Source of the DNA: JBIICS01 sp044238735
GTDB taxonomy: Bacteria > Bacteroidota > Bacteroidia > UBA4408
Reading direction: 5' to 3'
Assembly: GCA_044238735.1 (NCBI GenBank)
Contig: JBIICS010000103.1
Location: 1-10,410 of the forward strand
Length of the DNA stretch: 10,410 nt
The translations under genes and the position numbers were made by a program. The notes beneath the pieces were generated by a model, which was not told where the DNA came from, did not search any database, and saw only the letters and a program-made list of their open reading frames with translations. Of the stretch, positions 1-6,720 are shown one piece after another (the first letter of the stretch is position 1; the number at the start of each line of letters is the position of its first letter).

Positions 1-201
1 TATGCTCTTTTGATTGTTTGGAATTGGTTATTGCATAAAACCCCTTTTAACGGTTGGGCTCCAATTATGATATTAATTCTTTTGGTTGGTGGTTTACTTA
101 TGTTGATGTTAGGGATTATTGGTGAATATATTTGGAGAATTTATGACGAGGTAAGAGGTCGTGATATTTATATTTTAAAGCAAAATGAAATAAATGAATA
201 G
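1..201 (+). CDS. C-terminal end of a DPM1/GtrB-type polyprenyl-phosphate glycosyltransferase (GT2), partial
   Basis: Only the last 66 codons are present; the gene enters from the left edge already in frame. It reads as the end of one hydrophobic segment, a short loop (HKTPFNGWAP), a second membrane helix rich in I/L/V/M and G, then GIIGEYIWRIYDEVRGRDIY followed by a short polar tail. The loop-helix-GEYxxRIYDEVRGR arrangement is the hallmark C-terminus of family-2 glycosyltransferases that move a sugar from a nucleotide donor to undecaprenyl phosphate on the cytoplasmic face (GtrB, ArnC and DPM1 relatives). The catalytic GT-A domain lies outside the window, so the sugar cannot be inferred. It overlaps the next gene, a GT-C membrane glycosyltransferase, by 8 bases, and that enzyme class uses exactly this kind of product, so the two probably work as a donor-synthesis and transfer pair. 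Confidence 0.85.
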   Translation, partial: YALLIVWNWLLHKTPFNGWAPIMILILLVGGLLMLMLGIIGEYIWRIYDEVRGRDIYILKQNEINE

Positions 202-1735
202 TAGGTTTTTACTGGTTTCTTTTTTAATAATATTAACTTATTCATTGTTATTAAATTTTACAAATCTTAGTTTTATCTTAAGACAACCAGATAATACCAG
301 AAATACGGTATACAGTAGTACAATATTTAGTCCAGATAATTATTGGTATATAAATTTTGCTTTGAATTTAGAAGCCGGTAATGGTTATGTCCAGTATAAA
401 AATTCACCAGTTACAGCTGTCAGAAGAACCCCGGTTTATCCATTGTTTTATTATGCTCATTTAAAATTATTTGGATTTTATAATTCTTTTAAGGTTATTA
501 GGATAACACAATCTATAATATTTGCTATTTCGGCCCTTTTTCTTGGAATTTCAGCTTATAATTTTACTAATAATTTATGTTTTGGCAAATTAGTCACTAT
601 ATTTTATGGATTTAATCCGGTAATTTCAAGTTTTTGTTTCTTCACTATAACAGAGTCTTTGTATCCAGCTTTAGTTTGTTTTTTTTTATATTTTGTATCA
701 AAACCTAAATCAAATTATTATCTTTTTTTAACTGGATTATCAGGTAGCTTATTAATCCTTACAAGGCCACTAACAATTATTGTAATGGTTACAGTTGTTT
801 TATCTTTTTTTGTTTTTGAATGGATTGAGAGAAAGAATTTAAATAGATGGATCTTAAAATATTTCTATTTTTTGTTTGGTTGTAGTGTTTTGATTTTGCC
901 TTGGATGATCAGAAACTATATAGTAACCAAAGGAGATATTGTGTTTTTAGAAAAGTATTATGATGATCATGTTACAGAACAAGGTAGGGATCTATTATAT
1001 CTGGCTAAATGGGCGGGTTCATGGTCAAATCCTGACGATATAGAGGGTGGTTATGCTAATAAGATTAGTTATTATAATGATCTTCAACTTTTTTCTGCAA
1101 GAGATAGCTTCTCTAGTCAATGGATAAATAGTTTACCTGAAGAAATTATACTAAACAATGGTAAGGAGAAAATATTGGCAACACTTAATGAATATAATAA
1201 TTGCCAGGATTTAAAGCAAAGAATGTATAAGAAGTATCAAGGAAATAAGTCTTTCTTTGATATAGAGAGAAGTGTTGGTTGTGATGAAATGGTTAAAGCA
1301 ATGTTCATAAATTTAATGGATGATATTAGAAAAAATAATCCGTTTTTATATTATATAAAAACTCCCTTCATGATATTCAAGGAATTGACATTCCATAGTT
1401 TTTCAACAAATTTTTTATATCTGAATACAGCTGAATATAAAAATTCATTAACAGTAAAGGCAATAAAATCAATAATGTATATGCTTAACGTATCACTATT
1501 ACTTTCAGCCATTCTACTTTTTATCATTGGCAAAAGAAAAAATATATTTTTAATAACGCTTGTGTGTCAGATTTTCACCTATATTTTTCTGGCTTATTCT
1601 AATAGGAGAGCTGAAGTCCGTTATATTCTTCAACTTTATCCTCTCTTGTATCTCTCATTTGTATATCTAATCATGTACTTGACAGTTTATGCTGAAAAAA
1701 CACTTCAAAAAATCCGAGCAAAAAATATATATTAA
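194..1735 (+). CDS. GT-C fold membrane glycosyltransferase, GT39/ArnT-like
   Basis: A 513-residue polytopic membrane protein expected to transfer a sugar from a polyprenyl-phosphate donor to a glycan, lipid or protein on the periplasmic side. Visible features, in order: an N-terminal helix (about 6-23); a first periplasmic loop with Asp48 in SPDNYWY, the position of the essential acid in ArnT/PMT enzymes; the family motif R78-T-P-V-Y-P83; TESLYP near 153-158; several helices to about 209; LTRP (189-192); and PWMIRNY (236-242), typical of bacterial GT39-like proteins. A periplasmic domain of roughly 180 residues follows, with Cys337 and Cys363 that could form a disulfide. Two or three final helices contain the RRAEVRY motif (471-477) ahead of LYPLLYL. 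The ATG lies inside the upstream polyprenyl-phosphate glycosyltransferase gene (8-base overlap), which suggests translational coupling. Specificity is unknown; an O-antigen ligase or polymerase is less likely given these motifs. Confidence 0.82.
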   Translation: MNSRFLLVSFLIILTYSLLLNFTNLSFILRQPDNTRNTVYSSTIFSPDNYWYINFALNLEAGNGYVQYKNSPVTAVRRTPVYPLFYYAHLKLFGFYNSFKVIRITQSIIFAISALFLGISAYNFTNNLCFGKLVTIFYGFNPVISSFCFFTITESLYPALVCFFLYFVSKPKSNYYLFLTGLSGSLLILTRPLTIIVMVTVVLSFFVFEWIERKNLNRWILKYFYFLFGCSVLILPWMIRNYIVTKGDIVFLEKYYDDHVTEQGRDLLYLAKWAGSWSNPDDIEGGYANKISYYNDLQLFSARDSFSSQWINSLPEEIILNNGKEKILATLNEYNNCQDLKQRMYKKYQGNKSFFDIERSVGCDEMVKAMFINLMDDIRKNNPFLYYIKTPFMIFKELTFHSFSTNFLYLNTAEYKNSLTVKAIKSIMYMLNVSLLLSAILLFIIGKRKNIFLITLVCQIFTYIFLAYSNRRAEVRYILQLYPLLYLSFVYLIMYLTVYAEKTLQKIRAKNIY

Positions 1736-1759
1736 ATAATGATTTAAATTTTATTATTA

Positions 1760-2839
1760 ATGATGAAAATAAATGTTACCAAATCGTATCTTCCCAATAA
1801 GGAACAATATTTTAAAAGATTGGACACATTATGGGAAACACGATGGTTAACAAATAATGGAGATTTTGTTATAGAATTAGAAGAGAATCTAAAGAAAAGG
1901 CTTGGAGTAAAACATTTATTTTATGTAGGAAATGGAACTATTGCACTTCAAATTGCCTTGAAAACAATTAATTGCGAAGGTTCTGAGGTTATTACCACAC
2001 CTTTTTCTTATGTGGCAACTACATCTAGTATAGTCTGGGAAGGATTTACCCCGGTTTTTGCCGACATCAAAAAAGATAGTTGGAACATTGATCCAATGGA
2101 AATTGAAAAGAAAGTAACGAAAAAAAGTAAGGCAATTTTAGCAACGCATGTATTTGGAAATTCTTGTGAATATGAAAAGATTGATACATTGGCAAAAAAG
2201 CATAAATTATTTACAATATATGATTCAGCTCACGCTTTTGATGTAAGTTGCAACGGTATTAAGATTGCCAACTTTGGTGATATTTCAACATTTAGTTTTC
2301 ATGCTACAAAGATGTTTCATACCATTGAAGGAGGCGCAATTGCTACTAATAATGATGATTTAGCCTTTAGAATTTCTTATTTAAGAAACTTTGGACATAA
2401 TGGCCCATTATCTTTTCATGGTATAGGAATAAATGGAAAAAATTCAGAGTTTCATGCTGCAATGGGGTTGTGTAATTTGGAAAATTTTGATTTAATAAAA
2501 CAGAACTATCGTGAACTTTATGAGAATTATGTAAGTTTTTTAAACAAAGATTTTTATACACTGCAAAGTATTACTGACATTAAAGGGTACAACTTTTCAT
2601 ATTTCCCTATACTATTTAGAACTGAAAATGAGTTGCTTGATAAAATGAAAGCATTAATTGAAAACAATATTTATCCCCGCAGATATTTTTATCCTTCATT
2701 AAATAAGTTACCTTATTTAGAACCCAATTCCTTGCCAATTGCTGAAAATATTTCTTCAAGAATTCTTTGTCTGCCAATGTATTATGAGTTAACACAGTCA
2801 GATCAGATGAAGATTATAGATATATTAAATTTTAGATAG
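1760..2839 (+). CDS. VioA-like DegT/DnrJ/EryC1/StrS nucleotide-sugar aminotransferase
   Basis: A 359-residue PLP-dependent aminotransferase (fold type I) that should convert a 4-keto-6-deoxy nucleotide sugar to the 4-amino sugar, normally with glutamate as donor. The family landmarks are all present: GNGTIAL (57-63) for cofactor phosphate binding, TTPFSYVATTSS (79-90), Asp155 in YDSAHAF for the pyridine nitrogen, and Schiff-base Lys184 in SFHATKMFHTIEGGAI. The N-terminal ETRWLTNNG and the SFHATK form of the lysine motif, in place of the common SFYPGK/SFFPTK type, recall VioA, which makes dTDP-4-amino-4,6-dideoxyglucose; that assignment is from memory and the substrate is not proven. ATG codons at 1760 and 1763 are both possible starts. 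It follows the GT-C gene by 24 bases and precedes an acyltransferase, so the amino group made here is probably acylated next. Confidence 0.88.
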   Translation: MMKINVTKSYLPNKEQYFKRLDTLWETRWLTNNGDFVIELEENLKKRLGVKHLFYVGNGTIALQIALKTINCEGSEVITTPFSYVATTSSIVWEGFTPVFADIKKDSWNIDPMEIEKKVTKKSKAILATHVFGNSCEYEKIDTLAKKHKLFTIYDSAHAFDVSCNGIKIANFGDISTFSFHATKMFHTIEGGAIATNNDDLAFRISYLRNFGHNGPLSFHGIGINGKNSEFHAAMGLCNLENFDLIKQNYRELYENYVSFLNKDFYTLQSITDIKGYNFSYFPILFRTENELLDKMKALIENNIYPRRYFYPSLNKLPYLEPNSLPIAENISSRILCLPMYYELTQSDQMKIIDILNFR

Positions 2840-2895
2840 TTGGTTGACCAAAATAATTTAATGAATATAATGTGTATTAATTAAAAAAAATAAAA

Positions 2896-3465
2896 ATGGC
2901 ATATTTAACTTCAGATCAGCTTAAAGATATTGGATTTAAGAAATTAGGCTTAAATGTTAAAATCAGTGATAAGGTTTCATTCTATTGTCCTGCGAATATT
3001 TCTATTGGTAATAATGTGCGAATTGATGATTACACAATATTATCCGCATGTAATGGGTACATAGATATTAATAATCATATTCATATTTCAACATTCTGTA
3101 ACCTAATTGGTAAAGGTGGTATAGTGATCAATGATTTTTGTGGTCTTTCTTCAAGAGTATCTCTTTACTCTGTAAGTGACGATTATAGTGGCGATTATCT
3201 TATTGGGCCTGTGATGAATAAAGAGTGCGTTAATTTAATTTCAGGCCCCATCTTACTTCAAAAATTTGTTACAATAGGAACAAACTCTACTGTTTTGCCT
3301 AACGTTAATTTGAAAGAAGGCTCTGTGTTGGGAGCACATTCTTTACTAAAAAAAGACACTGAGGAATGGACTATTTACTCAGGTGTTGCCGCGAAAAAGA
3401 GAGAAATGAGGAAGAAGGGGCTCTTGAATCTTATCCATTTAATGGATGATAAACATAATTGCTAG
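2896..3465 (+). CDS. left-handed beta-helix (hexapeptide repeat) sugar acyltransferase
   Basis: A 189-residue enzyme of the hexapeptide-repeat acyltransferase superfamily, which transfers acetyl or another acyl group from acyl-CoA to a sugar amine or hydroxyl, usually as a trimer in the cytoplasm. Imperfect hexapeptide repeats with I/V/L at the inward positions run from about residue 20 to 150, for example ISIGNN-VRIDDY and later VTIGTN-STVLPN-VNLKEG-SVLGAH. His63 in HIHIST is at the usual place of the catalytic histidine. The central FCGLSSRVSLYSVSDDYSG (81-99) is a loop I associate with acyltransferases of O-antigen clusters. The terminal GxPAK motif is altered to GVAAK (163-167). The start is preceded by an A-rich tract rather than a Shine-Dalgarno site. 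Placed 56 bases after the aminotransferase, it may N-acylate the 4-amino sugar (a VioB-like role), but O-acetylation of a glycan cannot be excluded. Confidence 0.85.
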   Translation: MAYLTSDQLKDIGFKKLGLNVKISDKVSFYCPANISIGNNVRIDDYTILSACNGYIDINNHIHISTFCNLIGKGGIVINDFCGLSSRVSLYSVSDDYSGDYLIGPVMNKECVNLISGPILLQKFVTIGTNSTVLPNVNLKEGSVLGAHSLLKKDTEEWTIYSGVAAKKREMRKKGLLNLIHLMDDKHNC

Positions 3466-3777
3466 TTATGTTAAAGATAAATGATTTTTACATTAGCTTT
3501 AAATGTTTGAATTTGTAGTTATTAGCCAGAAAGTTTGGATTAAATTGTGAGCATTTACAGGACATTAAGAAATTTACTCTTTCCAAATTTGAAAGATTTA
3601 TTTTGTAATATAAGTTAGATAATATGCAACAAAATATAAAAAGTATTTTTTTTAAGAATTAAATTTAATGATGTTAAAGTATATATGTTAATTAAGAAGA
3701 ATTATATTATGTAGTCTAGGTTTAAATTGAAATCATCATAAATGTTGTTTGGATTAAAATAGCCTTTTTTAAAAAAC
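3466..3777. other. 312-base gap with no intact gene; possible decayed reading frame
   Basis: This very AT-rich stretch separates the aminotransferase/acyltransferase block from the epimerase. I find no TAnnTTTG-type promoter box on either strand, no RNA-like structure and no convincing terminator. From the ATG at 3468 to a TAA at 3660-3662, one frame is interrupted only by TAG at 3516 and TAA at 3606. Its segments, for example LLARKFGLNCEHLQDIKKFT, look somewhat protein-like. With two stops in about 65 codons, fewer than expected for such AT-rich DNA, it could be the residue of a dead gene, but it is short and I do not recognise it. A promoter for the downstream epimerase and ABC transporter probably lies here without an obvious consensus. 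Confidence 0.4.
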
Positions 3778-4710
3778 ATGAGAATAGTGCAAAATAAAAT
3801 ATTAATTACAGGTGGTGCAGGTTTTATAGGATCTAACCTAGCCTCACGCTTAAATAGCTTAGGAAACGATGTAGTCGTATTAGATAGTCTTTTACGAGGA
3901 AATAAATTGTCCCACAATACTGCTAAAGAAGTTAAATTAATAGTTGGAGATGTAAGGGATAAGGGGGTTTTTAAACAATTAGATAAAGATTTTGATATAA
4001 TTTTCCATTTTGCTGCGGTTTTAGGCGTTGACGTCGTTGCAGATAATCCGGTTGAAACGATGGATACTGAGTTGATTGGTCTTAGGAACGCAGTAGAATT
4101 TTCGCAGCTAATTGGGTTAAACAAACTTATTTATGCTTCTACCAGCGGAGTATATGGTAGTGGGAAAATAAACACCTCTATGTATGAAGAAATGTTTCTA
4201 GAACCAAAAACTAGTTATTCTATCGCTAAGAGGTATAATGAAATATATTTAAAGGCGCTTTTTGAGGAAAAATCATTTGAGTCTGTATCTATAAGGTTTT
4301 TTAATGTGTACGGCCAAAACCAAGACACAAGGATGGTTATACCCAGATTTATCGAACAAGCATTATCTAATCAGCCAATTACTGTTTTTGGAAATGGAAT
4401 GCAAACTCGTGACTTTACATTCATTGATGATACAATTGAGTCAAGCATATTATTGTCTAATAATATTAAAGGGTGCCAGGTTTATAATGTAGCAAACGAA
4501 TGTGAACACACGATACTTGAGCTTGCAGAACTAATAAAAGAACTCACAAATTCAAAATCTGAGATAATTTTAGTTAATACCTCCGATAAGCGTTATGATT
4601 ATGAGGTCGAGAGACGCTATGGAGATTCTACAAAATTATATAAGGCTATAGGGTTTAAACCGAGTATTACTTTAAAAGAAGGTTTGAAACGTATCCTTAA
4701 ATTAAATTAA
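3778..4710 (+). CDS. NAD-dependent nucleotide-sugar epimerase/dehydratase (extended SDR)
   Basis: A 310-residue extended short-chain dehydrogenase/reductase acting on a nucleotide-diphosphate sugar in the cytoplasm. The Rossmann dinucleotide motif is TGGAGFIGSN (11-20), Asp36 ends the second strand for NAD ribose binding, and GDVRD (57-61) and FHFAA (76-80) are the usual family blocks. The active site is Thr122 in ASTSGVYG with Tyr147-S-I-A-Lys151. RFFNVYGQNQD (173-183) and the later FGNGMQTRDFTFIDD (204-218) are the substrate-binding region of 4-epimerases, 4,6-dehydratases and UDP-glucuronate decarboxylases. Sequence alone does not decide among these. The start is well fixed: an in-frame TAG lies at 3760-3762 and the ATG at 3778 is the first afterwards. 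The ABC transporter follows after 15 bases, so the two are probably co-transcribed. Confidence 0.88.
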   Translation: MRIVQNKILITGGAGFIGSNLASRLNSLGNDVVVLDSLLRGNKLSHNTAKEVKLIVGDVRDKGVFKQLDKDFDIIFHFAAVLGVDVVADNPVETMDTELIGLRNAVEFSQLIGLNKLIYASTSGVYGSGKINTSMYEEMFLEPKTSYSIAKRYNEIYLKALFEEKSFESVSIRFFNVYGQNQDTRMVIPRFIEQALSNQPITVFGNGMQTRDFTFIDDTIESSILLSNNIKGCQVYNVANECEHTILELAELIKELTNSKSEIILVNTSDKRYDYEVERRYGDSTKLYKAIGFKPSITLKEGLKRILKLN

Positions 4711-4725
4711 TATAGAATTTTGTAA

Positions 4726-6510
4726 ATGAAATTTAAAAATCAGATTTTAATAAGTACTTATGTTAATCTGAAGCACCATGTACCCAAGTTTGTTTTAAAA
4801 TCTGTTTACAAACTCTTACCAAGTACTTTTTTTCTATCGATTCTTGAATTGGTTGGAATAGCTGCTTTTTTCCCCATCATTACAATAATCTTAAAACCCG
4901 AAAGCATAAACAGCATTAAGATATTATGTTTAATTTATCATAAGTTTAAATTTACAAGTCATGTTTCGTTTGTATTATTTTTGCTTTCTGTTATAGCCTC
5001 ATTTTTTATAATTAAAAATCTTATAGTTTATTTAATTATTAAAATGCAGACACAATCTGCATATCAAATCTCGAAAAGATTATCTTCTTTTCAACTTTCA
5101 AATTATCTAAACCAATCATATTTATTTCATGTTAATAATAATTCGGCTAAATTATTAACTAATATAACCGTTGTCCCTTTTGATTTAGTGGCCGGGGTTC
5201 TTCTACCATTCATTGTAATAATTAATGAGGTTATTATGATAATTACAATTTTATTTATTATAGTAATTAATGATATCGCCCTTTTTGTTGCATTGCTTAG
5301 TTCTGTTCTACCATTAATGCTAGTGTATGTTTATATACATAAAAGAAGATTAAAAGAGGTATCTGACCTTAGAGATCAGGGACTAAAAGATATGAATAAA
5401 TCAGCACTAATGTCTTTAAAAGGTTTTAGAGAAATTGTAGTTTATGATAAGAAACATTTTTTTAGACCAATATTTAATAATTCAGTTAATAAGTATACCG
5501 AAGGGAATTCAATTCTTTATACATTAAATAACTTTGCACCTAAGGTAGTTGAGACCTTAGCTGTGACTAGTGTAGTAGGTTTATTTATTGCAGGTTTATT
5601 ACTAGGAAAGAGTATGGAATCATTAGCCTCTTTTCTGGTTTTATTTTCACTTGCGGCTTATAAACTAATTCCCTCATTAAATAAAATTCTACAATCGATT
5701 AACAATATAAAAGCAAGTTTTTATGTTTTCAATTATTTTAAAAATATCGATTTAAATCTACCTTACCAATCAAATAACGAGTGTATTGTTGTGGATAGCG
5801 AATTAAATTTTAAAAACTGTATACGTGTTAGCAATCTACACTTTAGTTATTTACGTGATCAAGGATTTATTCTTAAAGACGTTAATATTGAGATTAAAAA
5901 GGGAACTACGGTAGGTATAATAGGTGCATCCGGTAGTGGTAAATCAACTTTGCTCAACATTTTACTTCGTTTATATATTGAAGATTCGGGTGGTGTTTAT
6001 ATTGATGATAAAAAAATAACAAGTACTAATTTAAGTAGCTGGTATAAAAAAATTAGCTACGTTCCACAAGATGTAATAGTTTTAGATGGAACCATTTTAG
6101 AGAACATTGCTTTTGGTATTAAGTTAGAAAAAGTTGATTTTGATTTATTGAATGAAGTAATAAGAAAATCACAGTTAACTCAGTTAATTAGTTCGCTGCC
6201 ATTAGGGATAAACACTCAAATTGGTGAAAGTGGGTTAAGAATTTCAGGTGGTCAAAGACAAAGACTTGCCATAGCTAGAGCATTATACCACAAAGGAGAA
6301 ATATTAATTTTTGATGAGGCTACCTCTGCCCTTGACTTAGAAACTGAAAAGGAACTTACAGAATCTATCAAACAATTATCTAATCAAGAGATTACGATAA
6401 TTATTGTTGCACATCGTATACAAACACTTAAGTATTGTTCTAAAATCTATAATTTGGATAATGGTAATCTCTCTTTAATTAATGATTTAAGTCGGTTTAA
6501 TTTTGAATAA
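4726..6510 (+). CDS. ABC exporter with fused membrane and ATPase domains, PglK/MsbA-type lipid-linked glycan flippase candidate
   Basis: A 594-residue half-transporter that would act as a homodimer in the inner membrane. The N-terminal part (about 25-335) holds roughly six membrane segments. Near its start, ELVGIAAFFPIITIILKPES (41-60) resembles the first helix of PglK-type flippases of lipid-linked oligosaccharides. The C-terminal ATPase is complete: Walker A GASGSGKST (400-408), Q-loop Gln448 in YVPQD, signature RISGGQ (505-510), Walker B EILIFDEATSALD (525-537) with Glu531, and switch His563 in VAHR. Its place among glycosyltransferases and sugar-modifying genes, with no Wzx in the window, supports transport of an undecaprenyl-pyrophosphate oligosaccharide rather than a drug or lipid A. 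It starts 15 bases after the epimerase and ends facing a minus-strand gene, so it is probably the last gene of its transcript. Confidence 0.87.
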   Translation: MKFKNQILISTYVNLKHHVPKFVLKSVYKLLPSTFFLSILELVGIAAFFPIITIILKPESINSIKILCLIYHKFKFTSHVSFVLFLLSVIASFFIIKNLIVYLIIKMQTQSAYQISKRLSSFQLSNYLNQSYLFHVNNNSAKLLTNITVVPFDLVAGVLLPFIVIINEVIMIITILFIIVINDIALFVALLSSVLPLMLVYVYIHKRRLKEVSDLRDQGLKDMNKSALMSLKGFREIVVYDKKHFFRPIFNNSVNKYTEGNSILYTLNNFAPKVVETLAVTSVVGLFIAGLLLGKSMESLASFLVLFSLAAYKLIPSLNKILQSINNIKASFYVFNYFKNIDLNLPYQSNNECIVVDSELNFKNCIRVSNLHFSYLRDQGFILKDVNIEIKKGTTVGIIGASGSGKSTLLNILLRLYIEDSGGVYIDDKKITSTNLSSWYKKISYVPQDVIVLDGTILENIAFGIKLEKVDFDLLNEVIRKSQLTQLISSLPLGINTQIGESGLRISGGQRQRLAIARALYHKGEILIFDEATSALDLETEKELTESIKQLSNQEITIIIVAHRIQTLKYCSKIYNLDNGNLSLINDLSRFNFE

Positions 6511-6720
6511 ATGTATAAAATGTCCACTGTATGAATTAAGAAGTTTCATTTAATTTAACTGATATTGAAGAAGTAATCTCTGACTTGAAAACTTTATTCA
6601 ATATGCATTATAAAAGTAAAAATGCTAAAAAGATTTGAACCTTAATTTTCTAAAACGTATTGTTGATAATGAGTTTTTTTCTTTTAGTAAAATACTCTTC
6701 ATTTATTTCATTTAATAAAA
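6511..6720. other. convergent intergenic region with a possible orphan gene tail
   Basis: The region lies between the ends of the ABC transporter (+) and the minus-strand glycosyltransferase. An ATG directly follows the ABC stop but gives only seven codons. A + strand frame from 6540 to the TGA at 6636-6638 is open for 32 codons and includes SFNLTDIEEVISDLKTLFN followed by a basic end (YKSKNAKKI). It reads like the C-terminal helix of a real protein but has no start, because TAA occurs at 6537-6539. It may be the remnant of a gene truncated when the minus-strand gene arrived; I do not recognise the family. Bases 6639-6720 hold only AT-rich sequence and one weak hairpin. Confidence 0.4.
6671..6697 (+). 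terminator. weak candidate terminator hairpin after the ABC transporter
   Basis: GAGT at 6671-6674 pairs with ACTC at 6694-6697. Inside it TTTT pairs with AAAA and one C with a G, giving an 11-position stem with two T-T mismatches and a five-base loop. T-rich DNA follows on the + strand. The position between two convergent genes fits a terminator, but the stem is AT-rich and weak, so this is only a suggestion. Confidence 0.22.

Noticed and set aside
2840..2851. TTGGT-TG-ACCAA inverted repeat after the aminotransferase
   Set aside because: The stem is at most four or five pairs with a tiny loop and lacks a T tract, so it is not a credible terminator.
3433..3447. Hairpin ATCCAT-TTA-ATGGAT at the end of the acyltransferase gene, considered as a terminator
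   Set aside because: It lies inside the coding sequence, has a six-pair AT-rich stem and a three-base loop, and is not followed by a T run.
3579..3595. Near-palindrome CTTTC-CAAATTTG-AAAG, considered as an operator
   Set aside because: It is short, has an unpaired C and is in very AT-rich DNA where such matches are expected; no regulator is nearby.
3702..4124. 140-codon open frame on the minus strand overlapping the epimerase start
   Set aside because: It is antisense to a clear SDR gene with intact motifs, and its serine/threonine/proline-rich protein resembles no family. It is a shadow frame.
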